A stretch of DNA of 64,000 nt from Fibrobacter sp. (GCA_017412605.1 JAFPWY010000004.1:62001-126000), one strand, 5' to 3'. Positions 1-8,501 are shown, counted from the stretch's first letter. Made by a program: numbers and translations. Notes: generated from the letters alone by a model not told the origin.

Positions 1-174
1 AGACCTGAGCAGAGCTTCCTTATGGCACTTGTCGCAAATGCCCATCTTCGGAGCCGCCGGTTCGTGCCGACGCTGGGACGTAGAATTGTCGCGAGCCCTT
101 TCTTCGGAATTCATCGCCCAGGCACGGGCCTGTGCTGCGTTCTTGGATGCAAATCGGTTGTCAAATAAGCTCAT
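1..174 (-). CDS. Partial CxxC-containing small protein (5' end only)
   Basis: Reading left from an ATG at 174 gives at least 58 codons that run off the window edge. The start begins MSLFDNRFAS and is followed by a charged, Arg/Glu-rich stretch; a C-D-K-C pair near residues 47-50 suggests half of a zinc ribbon. A Shine-Dalgarno-like GAGG lies inside the last codons of the upstream gene, whose stop codon is 4 bases away, so it is translationally coupled as the third gene of a small operon. The family is not recognised and the C-terminus is not visible. Confidence 0.6.
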   Translation of the reverse strand, partial: MSLFDNRFASKNAAQARAWAMNSEERARDNSTSQRRHEPAAPKMGICDKCHKEALLRS

Positions 175-178
175 GGGG

Positions 179-769
179 TTATCCTCTTTTTACTTCTCTT
201 AATATACATTCTTGCAGGAACAATGCCATCAACATATTGCCCAGAGAGGTCGAAGAACCGTCCTCGTTGTAGAGGGAACGGGCAAACTTGCCCCTTTCGG
301 CCTGTTTTTCCTTGAATTCGGCGGCATGCTGGGCAAAATCCCAGACCGAGACCTTCTGTGGCGAAAGCCCGGCGAACCCCCGTACGGCATCGTTCAGGTA
401 GGCGACCTCGAAACGGGCTTCCGGGAACATGTCCTCGGGGATGGTCAAAAAATTCAGGCGTCCCTGCGTCTTGTTCACAAGCCGCTCCACGAGAGCCCCG
501 TAGGTCTTGGCCACGGCTTCCCCATTGCCGCCAGCACGGCGGAGTTCGCGAAGCCCTAGCCCCATGACGAGGCGGCCTGCCTTCTTGCCAATGATATCAG
601 AAGCAATACGCGCAAGGAACAGCGGGATCGACTGCGGTGCGGGAGCGTTGATGTAGAACTGTATGGGGAGATTCGCCTCGCGGCACAGGATCAGCTCGGC
701 AGCGTGGTTGGCCGCTTCGCCCTGTTCGCCCATCAGTTCGTCACCTATGATTAAAATTCTGTTTTCCAC
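179..769 (-). CDS. Hypothetical protein, possibly a degenerate SGNH-hydrolase fold
   Basis: 196 residues from a GTG start. The N-terminus (ILIIGDELMGE) has the strand-turn look of SGNH/GDSL block I, but where the catalytic Ser of GDS would be there is Glu. A VMGLGLREL segment near residue 70 resembles the block III strand, and a D/H pair sits near residues 143-147 where a catalytic Asp-His pair would lie. This is a fold-level guess from spacing only; an active esterase seems unlikely without the Ser. It lies 12 bases after the TusA-like gene and directly before the CxxC protein gene, in one operon. No signal peptide, so probably cytoplasmic. Confidence 0.6.
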   Translation of the reverse strand: MENRILIIGDELMGEQGEAANHAAELILCREANLPIQFYINAPAPQSIPLFLARIASDIIGKKAGRLVMGLGLRELRRAGGNGEAVAKTYGALVERLVNKTQGRLNFLTIPEDMFPEARFEVAYLNDAVRGFAGLSPQKVSVWDFAQHAAEFKEKQAERGKFARSLYNEDGSSTSLGNMLMALFLQECILREVKRG

Positions 770-781
770 ACTGAAAATCTA

Positions 782-1294
782 CTACATGGAACCGCGTTTG
801 ACCACCGTAATTTCCCAAAAATTTGCTTTTTTTTCACGAAAAACGACATTATGCCCATCCGCGACAAGCGCCTGCGGCACATTTTCTATCGGGGAGCCCT
901 CGTCGAGCGCAATCTTGATGCGGAACCCTTCCGGCAGGCCGGCAAGGGCGAGGCGCGCACGCACCGCATTCCCCGGGCAAACCACACCCCTCAGGTCCAG
1001 ATAATCCGGGTAGTCCACGGAAATGGACTCAGGCAGGGGCAATTCCTTCGATTTTTCGCAAAAATCGGCAATTTCTTCAGCATGGTCTTCGGGATGGGTC
1101 ACCCACTCCCCCACGTCGTAGCCGCAGCGGGACGACAAAAAAATGTAAAAGGCGGCCTCCTTGGGCAGCACACGCCCCCGGCAACGGCGCAGCCATTCGG
1201 CACAGGCGAAGCCCAAAAGGTCGACCAAGGACTCGGCAAAACCCTTTTTTCCTCGATTTGCATCTATCCAACTTTGTAACGGCGTTTTCGACAT
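782..1294 (-). CDS. TusA-like (sulfurtransferase family) domain protein
   Basis: 170 residues. The C-terminal ~75 residues match the TusA/SirA fold: strand DYLDLRGVVCPGN, a helix with Ala/Arg spacing, then a strand ending in DEGSP and a helix before a final beta hairpin. The conserved Cys of the CPxP motif is present (CPGN), though the second Pro is Asn. TusA proteins pass persulfide sulfur in tRNA thiolation or dissimilatory sulfur pathways. The N-terminal ~90 residues hold several further cysteines and are unrecognised. First gene of a three-gene minus-strand operon. Cytoplasmic; the actual sulfur partner is unknown. Confidence 0.7.
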   Translation of the reverse strand: MSKTPLQSWIDANRGKKGFAESLVDLLGFACAEWLRRCRGRVLPKEAAFYIFLSSRCGYDVGEWVTHPEDHAEEIADFCEKSKELPLPESISVDYPDYLDLRGVVCPGNAVRARLALAGLPEGFRIKIALDEGSPIENVPQALVADGHNVVFREKKANFWEITVVKRGSM

Positions 1295-1419
1295 AATTTT
1301 CCCGTTTTGTCAAGGGTTTAATTTGTAAAAAAATGACGGCAGTTTGAGCATTTTTCTTGCATCATTATTATTTGTATAAAAATTATGCTACGAATGTAGC
1401 AAAGTTTGCTAATGGTTTC

Positions 1420-1427
1420 TATATTTG
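1420..1427 (+). promoter_or_regulatory. Putative -7 promoter box (TATATTTG) for the GT2 gene
   Basis: TATATTTG matches the TAnnTTTG box of Bacteroidetes-type primary promoters and recurs upstream of many genes here. It lies about 37 bases before the chosen ATG at 1465, which supports that start over the upstream in-frame ATG at 1357. Confidence 0.45.
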
Positions 1428-1464
1428 GCCCCAAGCATACAAATGTGCAAAGGTTTTTTATAGA

Positions 1465-3039
1465 ATGAGTACTGTTCTTCTATACGCAATGTTTGTCGTC
1501 TACGTTATCGCAGGCGTAGGCTTGGTCATATACGGGTTCAGCTGTTACTACAGCATTTATCTCTTCCTGAAAAACAGCCGCCACACCCGTCTCAGCGACA
1601 AGAAAGCGATTCTTAAGTTCTACCGCGAACACTCCATTTCCGAACTCCCGCAAGTTACTACGCAGCTGCCCGTCTTCAACGAAGCCAACTGCGTCGAACG
1701 CCTCCTCGAGGCCGTGTGCGCCATTGACTACCCCAAGGACAAGCACGAAATCCAGGTGCTGGACGACTCTACCGACGAATGCTACGAAGTCGCGAAGAAG
1801 AAAGTCGCCGAACTGGCAGCCAAGGGCTACGACATCAAGCTCATCCACCGCACGAACCGTTCCGAATACAAGGCCGGCGCCCTCAAGGAAGCCATGGCCG
1901 TCGCGAAGGGCGATTTCCTCGCTATTTTCGATGCGGACTTCGTCCCCGAGAAGGACTTCCTCCTCAAGACCATCCCCTACCTGGTGATGGACGAACAGAT
2001 TGGCCTGGTCCAGGGTCGTTGGGGCCACTTGAACCGCACCGAATCCGGTTTGACGCTCGCCCAGTCCATCGGTATCGACGGGCACTTCGTGGTGGAACAG
2101 TCCGCCCGTAGCTGGGGCAAGCTCTTCATGAACTTCAACGGTACCGCAGGCGTATGGCGCAAGCAGGCCATCTACGGCGGTGGCGGCTGGGAAGGCGACA
2201 CGCTGACCGAAGACATGGACCTCTCCTACAGAAGCCAGCTCGCCGGTTGGAAGATGAAGTTCGTCTTCGACGTGATCGTGCCGGCCGAACTTCCGAACGA
2301 CATCAACGCATTCAAGGCACAGCAGTTCCGCTGGGCAAAAGGCTCCATTCAGACAGCCATCAAGATTCTGCCGCGCGTGCTCAAGGCCAAGGTTCCTCTC
2401 CGCGTCAAGATCGGTGCCATCCTGCACACGACGCACTACTCCATCCACCCCTGCATGCTCTTTACGGCGCTCTGCGCATGGCCACTGCTCGCCTTCTTCG
2501 AACCGGTCGCACACATCCCGGGCTGGGGATACACCATCGGCTTCAGCTTTATTTTCCTTGCCGCTATCGCTCCTTCCGTTCTTTACTTTGTCGCACAGCG
2601 CTGCTCCGGCTATACCGGTTGGAAAATCCGTCTGCTCAGCCTTCCCATCCTGATGGCTCTGGGCGTGGGCATCGCCGTGAGCAACTCCCGCGCAGTGTTC
2701 TCCGCAGTGATCGGTTCCAAGGGCAGCTTCGTCCGCACCCCGAAGAGCGGCGGCTCCAAGAAGAAGGCCAAGAGCCACTACGCACAGAAGTTCCCCTGGC
2801 AGGCGATTGTCGAACTGGGCGTGGGCGTCTACTGCATCTTCGGTTTGCTCGAATACATCGGTGCGCAGAAGTTCATCATCGGACCGTTCCTCGCACTCTA
2901 TGCCGTCGGCTTCCTCTCTGTGGGTACGCTGAGTTTCATGCACTACGTGAGCAACCTGCTCGAGATGCACAGGGCACGCGTTGAGGCCAAGAAGCAGGCC
3001 GCAAGTATGGCCCCCACACAGGGCGCGAGCATCTTCTAA
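1465..3039 (+). CDS. Processive family 2 glycosyltransferase (cellulose/mannan synthase-like)
   Basis: 524 residues from the ATG at 1465; an in-frame ATG at 1357 exists, but the extra 36 residues are low-complexity and lie before a good promoter box. One N-terminal membrane helix, a cytosolic GT-A domain, then about four C-terminal helices. Motifs of processive GT2 enzymes are present: DDSTDE (first Asp about residue 100), FDADF, TEDMDLSYR and QQFRWAKG (residues 286-290, the Q-x-x-R-W signature). Such enzymes polymerise beta-linked chains from nucleotide sugars and thread them across the inner membrane. No PilZ domain or BcsB partner is adjacent, so the polymer (cellulose, glucomannan or other) cannot be told. 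It stands alone and ends at a strong hairpin terminator. Confidence 0.9.
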   Translation: MSTVLLYAMFVVYVIAGVGLVIYGFSCYYSIYLFLKNSRHTRLSDKKAILKFYREHSISELPQVTTQLPVFNEANCVERLLEAVCAIDYPKDKHEIQVLDDSTDECYEVAKKKVAELAAKGYDIKLIHRTNRSEYKAGALKEAMAVAKGDFLAIFDADFVPEKDFLLKTIPYLVMDEQIGLVQGRWGHLNRTESGLTLAQSIGIDGHFVVEQSARSWGKLFMNFNGTAGVWRKQAIYGGGGWEGDTLTEDMDLSYRSQLAGWKMKFVFDVIVPAELPNDINAFKAQQFRWAKGSIQTAIKILPRVLKAKVPLRVKIGAILHTTHYSIHPCMLFTALCAWPLLAFFEPVAHIPGWGYTIGFSFIFLAAIAPSVLYFVAQRCSGYTGWKIRLLSLPILMALGVGIAVSNSRAVFSAVIGSKGSFVRTPKSGGSKKKAKSHYAQKFPWQAIVELGVGVYCIFGLLEYIGAQKFIIGPFLALYAVGFLSVGTLSFMHYVSNLLEMHRARVEAKKQAASMAPTQGASIF

Positions 3040-3057
3040 CAGGTCGGACTTAAAGGG

Positions 3058-3312
3058 TTAGTTCGGGCGGATCATTCGATCCGCCCTTTTCTTTTTTTCC
3101 GGAACGTCCTGCGGTAGAACCGGGAAGACCTTCCGCTGCGTTTCCTGGACCCGCCTTATCAGCGCGGCCGACTCGTCCGCATAGGACCCAAGCACAACGT
3201 TATACGACCGGACATTCTGCCCCAGGAAGGCGTAGGCCGACAAGGCGACAATGGAGGCTGCGGTCATAGCGACCAGCAGTTCGAGCAATGTAAAACCCGA
3301 CTTCAGCGACAA
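3058..3312 (-). CDS. Type IV pilin-like minor prepilin
   Basis: 84 residues if translation starts at the TTG at 3312, which overlaps the stop of the preceding pilin gene. The short basic leader LKSG|FTLLELLVAM is a classic prepilin-peptidase site with Glu at mature position 5, followed by a hydrophobic helix. The mature part is only ~75 residues, with a charged C-terminus (PEKKKRADR), much shorter than a major pilin, so this is probably a minor pseudopilin. Last gene of the secretin operon. Its final codons form the terminator hairpin of the convergent GT2 gene. The start codon is inferred from the absence of a nearby ATG. Confidence 0.75.
   Translation of the reverse strand: MSLKSGFTLLELLVAMTAASIVALSAYAFLGQNVRSYNVVLGSYADESAALIRRVQETQRKVFPVLPQDVPEKKKRADRMIRPN
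3065..3098 (+). terminator. Rho-independent terminator of the GT2 gene
   Basis: Perfect 9-bp stem GGGCGGATC / GATCCGCCC with ATTC loop followed by TTTTCTTTTTTT. It serves the plus-strand GT2 gene and overlaps the coding end of the convergent pilin gene. Confidence 0.85.
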
Positions 3313-3698
3313 TAGACCAGCCTCCCCAGCCGGACAGGACCGGACGGCATGACAGGCGGAGCGATGACGGGCTCGACAGACAGCCACAGCAGTCCCGCCC
3401 TACCTGGCAGCACGGTCTGACCAACAAATAAACTAACATCACGGCTTACAAGCAAGGTAAAGTTCGTATCGCGGCACGGCGGGGGCTCGGCCACGGCCTT
3501 TTCGACATATTCCGTGGCCGAGACAAAGGCGGAGACGGCAGTACGCTCCCGCACACGCATTTCGCCGAACACGCGGAAGAAATACCCGGTGGACATCGCG
3601 AATACGGAAAGGACGCACATTGCGACAAGGACTTCGACCAACGTAAAGCCTGCCGTGGCGAGCTCGGCGGGACAGCGCCCCGATTCCCGGCCAGGCAA
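3303..3698 (-). CDS. Type IV pilin-like prepilin (pseudopilin)
   Basis: 131 residues from a TTG at 3698, which lies one base past the preceding gene's stop; no ATG is close enough to the leader. A ~17-residue leader ends ATAG|FTLVEVLVAM, the prepilin-peptidase cleavage site with Glu at mature position 5 and a hydrophobic N-terminal helix. The ~110-residue mature protein has a Cys pair region (PPPCRD) and a Gly/Val-rich C-terminus consistent with a GspI/GspJ or PilV/PilW-type minor pilin. It overlaps the next prepilin by 10 bases. Exported through Sec, cleaved at the inner membrane and assembled into a pilus or pseudopilus tip. Confidence 0.78.
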   Translation of the reverse strand: MPGRESGRCPAELATAGFTLVEVLVAMCVLSVFAMSTGYFFRVFGEMRVRERTAVSAFVSATEYVEKAVAEPPPCRDTNFTLLVSRDVSLFVGQTVLPGRAGLLWLSVEPVIAPPVMPSGPVRLGRLVYCR

Positions 3699-3699
3699 C

Positions 3700-4641
3700 C
3701 TATCTTGACGTATTCTGCTCAAACGCAACAGGAACCCCCTGCACATAATAAGGAAACAAAGCATCCGTGGAATCCCACTGCGCCGTGGTTTCCACGTCCA
3801 CGTGCCCGTTGGGGGCAGCAACGACACCCTCGACTTTGGCACGGCCCTGAACCTGCACGTCCGAAAGCGGCGAGCCCATCGCAAGCACCACACTCGGGAA
3901 TACCGCACGCGCGTTCCCGGAAAAAGTCACGCCCATGCGTCCCCAGACATGCCCACTGACTTGCGCCGCCCCCTCCATGCGCACGGCCTCCCCGCTGTAG
4001 ATTTCCACCCAGCCGGCTTCCAGGCGCCCACCCACGGAAACGGGGCCTTCCGCATACACAAGAAGCGTATCCACGCGGAGTTTACCCTTGAGCAAGGCGG
4101 AGCCCTCCACATAAAAGGCTGCCCGCACAACATGTCCGTCCGCATCCAGCGTCAGGTCCCCCGATGCGACCGAGTATTCCATTCTCGACGCCGTCCTGAA
4201 GAGGCGCCGGTTGCCCGAGAGCCGCCGGGTATTCGCCTCGATGCGACGGCGCAACATCTGCCGATACAGCTCGGCACCGTCGGCCCACTCCGCATAGCGG
4301 GGCCACGGAGCCTTCGCACGCGACTTGCCCACCAGCACGGAAACACGGACCGCCGCCCCGCCAGAATGTCCCGACAGTCCCGCGGTAGCACTCCACAGCC
4401 CCCATGGTCCCAGTTCCCCCTGCGACACGGGCGGCAACCCGTCGAAATACCCCGACGGAAACCCCGCGAGGCTCGCAAGCAGTGCCGATTCCGCCCGGTA
4501 GACCTCGGCGACGCTTTCCGCCTTGCGGTGCGCATACTTCGATACGGCAAACGGCACGCGCAAAAGCCCCGACAGCAGCAACGTGACCACCAGCGCGACA
4601 CCGAGGACTACCGAAAGCACCATTCCCCGCTTACTCCCCAT
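3700..4641 (-). CDS. PilX-like membrane-anchored protein with beta-rich C-terminal region
   Basis: 313 residues from the ATG at 4641, overlapping the upstream gene by 11 bases; longer in-frame extensions would run through that gene. The N-terminus MGSKRGMVLSVVLGVALVV resembles PilX_N proteins (G-x-x-L...VL, no Glu5), which nucleate minor-pilin complexes. Residues ~30-150 are helical and Arg-rich. The last ~130 residues have short repeated strands (VEGSALLKGKLRVD, AEGPVSVGGRLEAGWVEI, GAAQVSGHVWGRMGVTFSG) like the right-handed beta helix of bactofilins. It probably anchors pilus assembly; the beta tail is an inference from repeat spacing. Confidence 0.7.
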   Translation of the reverse strand: MGSKRGMVLSVVLGVALVVTLLLSGLLRVPFAVSKYAHRKAESVAEVYRAESALLASLAGFPSGYFDGLPPVSQGELGPWGLWSATAGLSGHSGGAAVRVSVLVGKSRAKAPWPRYAEWADGAELYRQMLRRRIEANTRRLSGNRRLFRTASRMEYSVASGDLTLDADGHVVRAAFYVEGSALLKGKLRVDTLLVYAEGPVSVGGRLEAGWVEIYSGEAVRMEGAAQVSGHVWGRMGVTFSGNARAVFPSVVLAMGSPLSDVQVQGRAKVEGVVAAPNGHVDVETTAQWDSTDALFPYYVQGVPVAFEQNTSR

Positions 4642-5701
4642 GCGCGAACACCACCCTTTCCCCACCGCACACAAGGACGACGCGGTCGCGACCGACCGAA
4701 TCCACGACAAAAGTCCCGACGGAATCACCGGGGCGGTACCAGCCCAACGTTCCCCCGACATCTCCCTGGAAAAGGACTCCCTGGACGACGCTGCGCAACC
4801 GGAGCGGCGGAGCATTACACCTTGCGGAAGGCGCCCGCATTGTTGGCTGCATTGATGGCGGCGAGGCTGGCGGCGTTTCCCGGACTTCGGCCACGGCCGG
4901 GAGCGTGCGCATTGGCGGCGGCGCAGAAAGAGCGACGTCTTCACGAAAGTCTTCATCGACCGCCTCCCCTTCCGCAACGGCGACATTCGGCAGAAAAAAA
5001 AGCGCCCCCGCCAACGCGGCCACGGCTAAAAAACAGCCGACGGCGATTTTCCGGTGGAGCGGGCGCACCCTCGGGGCGCAATCCAGGTCCAAACGCCTCC
5101 AGAACGGATCGCGGGCGGCCCTGCGGAACTCCCCGCGCATCGCCGCCGGCTCCACCCGCTCCCGGAATTCACCGTACGGGCAGCCCCGGGCCAAATACTC
5201 GTCTCGGGCAAGGAAGCGCCGGAAGCGCTCCATCCGCTCGGCATAGGCTCTACCGCCAAAACCATCTTCATAGTCTTCCTCTTCGGACCAATGGCAAAGC
5301 CTCCCCTCGCAAAACACGAGTATCACCAAGCGACTTCCACACAAGAACGAAAATAGCGCATTCCCGTGCGTGGCATCGCTACTGCGGATAATGCGGTCGG
5401 CCCGCCCATACAGGGCGATTCCCTCGGGCAATACGCGATCGAATCTCCGGCGCATTCCGTCGACGCCCGCCGCCAACGCGACAAGGTAACGCACCTTCCT
5501 TCCCGAATCCCCGTTGAAGGCGACCATCTTCCAAAAGCAGGGGCGGCCGCGGCCAGACGACTCCGGAAATTCCCGTGCAAACGCTTCGCGGAGTCGGGCC
5601 TCCCCGGGTTCATCGTCGAACGGCACCGACACCTCCCAGGTAAACAAGGGAGCCCCGACACCGCCCACGCGCTCCAGCGCAGCGACCAGCCTACGGAACA
5701 T
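4631..5701 (-). CDS. GspL/PilM-like and GspC/PilP-like fused inner-membrane assembly protein
   Basis: 356 residues. Residues 1-~200 resemble the actin-like cytoplasmic domain of GspL or PilM in degenerate form (segment LFSFLCGSRLVILVFCEGR). One membrane helix lies at ~218-240 (KIAVGCFLAVAALAGALFFL). A Pro-rich periplasmic linker follows, and the last ~60 residues (LRLRSVVQGV, GTLGWYRPGD, VDSVGRDRVVLV) look like the homology region of GspC/PilP that docks on the secretin. It overlaps the secretin gene by 11 bases and the PilX-like gene by 11. A single protein linking cytoplasm to secretin would replace the usual PilM-N-O-P set; assignment is by layout and motif feel, not by search. Confidence 0.62.
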   Translation of the reverse strand: MFRRLVAALERVGGVGAPLFTWEVSVPFDDEPGEARLREAFAREFPESSGRGRPCFWKMVAFNGDSGRKVRYLVALAAGVDGMRRRFDRVLPEGIALYGRADRIIRSSDATHGNALFSFLCGSRLVILVFCEGRLCHWSEEEDYEDGFGGRAYAERMERFRRFLARDEYLARGCPYGEFRERVEPAAMRGEFRRAARDPFWRRLDLDCAPRVRPLHRKIAVGCFLAVAALAGALFFLPNVAVAEGEAVDEDFREDVALSAPPPMRTLPAVAEVRETPPASPPSMQPTMRAPSARCNAPPLRLRSVVQGVLFQGDVGGTLGWYRPGDSVGTFVVDSVGRDRVVLVCGGERVVFAHGE

Positions 5702-7568
5702 CGGAGCCTCCCACAGGTGAGGGCTCCACTTCGGGCGTTATGAAGATGGCCAGTTCGCTCAGTTCATCCTGCGTGGACGTATAACTGAAAAGTCGCCCCA
5801 CCAGCGGGAGACTCCCCAGGAACGGCACAGCCGTGCGCACTTCCGACTTGTTCTTGCGCATCAGACCGCCAAGGCAGAGCGTCTCCCCGTTGCGCAACAC
5901 CACAGATGTCTTGAGGTTCCGCGTACTGATGTCCCGTGGGCCGTCACCGGAGCTCCGCCCGGCCGTCTTGATTTCGGGCGACACTTCCAGCGTGATGCTC
6001 CCCTCCCGCGTAACCACGGGCGTGAGCTCCAGCGAAATCCCGTCGTTGAACGAGCGGTAATCCGTAATCGGGTAGCCATCCGCCGAAACTTGGCTCACCA
6101 GGTAATAGACCGTATTCGTCACGTTCAGTTCCGCCTTGCTGCCGTTCAGCGTCGTAAGCCTCGGGTGCGCCAGCACCTCAGCCATGTTGTTCTCCTCGAG
6201 GCTCGCCAGTTCCATCTCGAAGCGGTCCGGCAAGAACCCGACCTTCCCGAACGCCCCCGACTTCGACAAATCCTTCCCCAAGAAATCAAAGAAACCCCGG
6301 AACCCGATATCCCCCGCGGCCGTTTTCCTCGCTAAGCCTCCGCGCAAACCAATTTCGAAATTCTTGCCGCGCTTGATTTCCACGATGATGCACGAGAGCG
6401 TCACCTGGAGCGCCGGCAGGTCCACCTGCACCAAGAGCGATTCGGCCATCGCGATTTCTTCTGGCACGCCACCCAAGAGCAGCGCGTTCTGTTCCTTGAC
6501 CTCGGCGGCAACGAAACTATTCCCGGGCATAAACTTCGAGAGATGCGCAAGCGCCTTCTCCGAATCGATATACTTCAGCGGATAAAGGCGTGTCTGCGAA
6601 AGCGCATTGCGCATCCCCGTCTCGGCTACGAACAAATTCGCTGAATCCAGCACGTAGGCGTAGCGACTCCCCCGAAATACCGCCCCGACGAGGTCCCGCA
6701 GCGGAACGCGGTCGAACTTGAGGCGCACCGGCTCCTGCATGTCGCCGTACATCGCGAGGTTCAGCCCAGCCGCCGCCGCGATCTCGCGCAGGACGCTCGC
6801 CAGGGGAACTGCGGCCAAGTCAACGGAATACAGGGAATCGTCGCGGAACACAGATGCACCTTCCGGACCCGCCCGGTCGCGGCGTACCGACACCCGCAAG
6901 CAACCGCCCTCGGAGCGCACGGCAAACCCCTGCGACTCCATCAGAGTCCGGAACGCCACCACGGCGGGCATGTTCCTCAGCCGCCCCGACACCTTGCCCT
7001 GCACGTCAGGTTCCACGAGGATATTGAGCCCTGTATTTGCCGCATACTCCGACGCGAACTCAACCACATCCTTCCCTTTCACAGTCAGCGAAACACCGGA
7101 ATCCGACACCGCGAACTCAGATTCGCCACGCTCTCGGACGCGGCGGATATGCAGCACGCGGCCGTCCTTGACCACCTCAAGGCCGTGCGCCCCGCAAATC
7201 GCGGAAAGCCCCTCCAACAGCCCCACGCTGTCGAGGTGCAGCGTCACCGGCACCTCGGCCCCCTCGTCAACGACGATTGGCGTATCGTACGCCAGCGAGA
7301 GGCTGCGCGCCACGTCCGAAAGCGTGGCATCGACAAAATCGAGCGAAACGGTGCCCGTGCGCACTGAAACGTCGCGCGACGGCGCACACCAGCCCCCGAC
7401 AGGGCCAAAAACACATAGGAAAAAAACTGCTAGCAGAAAACAGGCCGCGGCAAGCGGTGGCGTACACCCAGAACACACAAGGGGCCTCCAAGAAAATCGC
7501 ATTCCCGCCGTGACCGTTAAAGGCCGGCAGCCCCTGCCCGGGATGTTCAAATGCACCCGAAAGTGCAC
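5691..7568 (-). CDS. Type II secretion / type IV pilus secretin (PilQ/GspD family)
   Basis: 625 residues from the first ATG; an ATG at 7502 gives a cleaner signal peptide (MRFSWRPLV... then a long Leu/Ala/Phe core ending GWCAPSRD) and may be the true start. An STN-like domain (~70-130) is followed by N-domains and the C-terminal secretin domain, with the hallmark VPFLGSLPLVGRLF near the end and an AEVLAHPRLTTLNGSKA segment typical of the beta-barrel gate. It forms the multimeric outer-membrane channel for a pilus or pseudopilus. First gene of a five-gene operon whose partners follow with 1-11 bp overlaps. No PilB/PilC-type ATPase or platform gene lies in the window, so motor parts must be encoded elsewhere. 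Confidence 0.9.
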   Translation of the reverse strand: MHFRVHLNIPGRGCRPLTVTAGMRFSWRPLVCSGCTPPLAAACFLLAVFFLCVFGPVGGWCAPSRDVSVRTGTVSLDFVDATLSDVARSLSLAYDTPIVVDEGAEVPVTLHLDSVGLLEGLSAICGAHGLEVVKDGRVLHIRRVRERGESEFAVSDSGVSLTVKGKDVVEFASEYAANTGLNILVEPDVQGKVSGRLRNMPAVVAFRTLMESQGFAVRSEGGCLRVSVRRDRAGPEGASVFRDDSLYSVDLAAVPLASVLREIAAAAGLNLAMYGDMQEPVRLKFDRVPLRDLVGAVFRGSRYAYVLDSANLFVAETGMRNALSQTRLYPLKYIDSEKALAHLSKFMPGNSFVAAEVKEQNALLLGGVPEEIAMAESLLVQVDLPALQVTLSCIIVEIKRGKNFEIGLRGGLARKTAAGDIGFRGFFDFLGKDLSKSGAFGKVGFLPDRFEMELASLEENNMAEVLAHPRLTTLNGSKAELNVTNTVYYLVSQVSADGYPITDYRSFNDGISLELTPVVTREGSITLEVSPEIKTAGRSSGDGPRDISTRNLKTSVVLRNGETLCLGGLMRKNKSEVRTAVPFLGSLPLVGRLFSYTSTQDELSELAIFITPEVEPSPVGGSDVP

Positions 7569-7716
7569 AGGACATTCGCCTGTTCATGGTTTAATATACA
7601 AAAAACGCCATATTACACCCAGAATTTGCGCTTAATCACACTTAAAATTTTCCCGCCCCAAAAATCACCAATGTTTTTTAGATTTAGCATACAGAAATCT
7701 TACACAAGGAGAAAAA

Positions 7717-8475
7717 ATGCTTAAGAAGATCATTCTCGCAACCGCCCTCGTGGCAACTGCATCCTTTGCAACCTGGGACAAGTTCCCTGTGCTCCCTGAA
7801 CACAAAGGCCAGGCCAAGGTCGGCTTTGTCTACGGCATTCCCGCCGAAGACGTGAGCACCGGCGATATCTACGCAGGCGCTCGCTTCACCATCATCCAAA
7901 ACTTGGAATTGGGAACGATTTTCAAATACAAGATGTTCACCGACGTTGACGGTCACGATGGAAGCGACGGTGTATTCAACCTCCCGATCATGGCCCGCTA
8001 CCAGTTCATGCCCGTCATGAACGGTTTCTTGGACTTGGACCTCCCCATCGGCGAAGAAGCATTCAACCGTGATGGTCTCGGAGTCCACTTCGGTGTCCAA
8101 TACTCTCAGGCATTTGGCATGGTCGCCCTCGGCACGGAACTCGGCTTCCTGCTGGAAACCGAAGGTGACGACAAATCTGCTGCCCCCTGGAATCTCAACC
8201 TCGGTGCAGAAGCCGACTTCAACGTCAACAACATGGTGACTCCATATGTCGGCATCGACCTCAACATGTTCATCGGCAAGGCCTCCTATGACGGCAAGAG
8301 CGCTGGCGAAAACAGGACCGGCGACATCGGCGTGGAACCGTACCTCGGCGTGGCCATCGCCTTCAACCCGATGTTCGCTCTTGACCTTTCCGGCCGCTTC
8401 AAGTTCGGCGAAGACTACTACGGTCACGACGATACCGAAATGTATTTCGACGCCCACCTGAACATCAACTTCTAA
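7717..8475 (+). CDS. Outer-membrane beta-barrel protein
   Basis: 252 residues with a Sec signal peptide (MLKKIILATALVATASFA). The mature part alternates short amphipathic strands ending in aromatic residues, and terminates in DAHLNINF, the C-terminal Phe typical of BAM-inserted barrels. A strong AAGGAG Shine-Dalgarno sits 7 bases before the ATG. It is monocistronic between a divergent secretin operon and a good terminator. The substrate or role cannot be told; it could be a small porin or structural barrel. Confidence 0.75.
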   Translation: MLKKIILATALVATASFATWDKFPVLPEHKGQAKVGFVYGIPAEDVSTGDIYAGARFTIIQNLELGTIFKYKMFTDVDGHDGSDGVFNLPIMARYQFMPVMNGFLDLDLPIGEEAFNRDGLGVHFGVQYSQAFGMVALGTELGFLLETEGDDKSAAPWNLNLGAEADFNVNNMVTPYVGIDLNMFIGKASYDGKSAGENRTGDIGVEPYLGVAIAFNPMFALDLSGRFKFGEDYYGHDDTEMYFDAHLNINF

Positions 8476-8501
8476 TTCTGTTCCAAAAAAGGCAATGCCT
8501 A

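Noticed and set aside
1357-1464. N-terminal extension of the GT2 synthase
   Set aside because: The extra 36 residues are low-complexity and contain a TATATTTG promoter box; the ATG at 1465 gives a normal N-terminal membrane helix.
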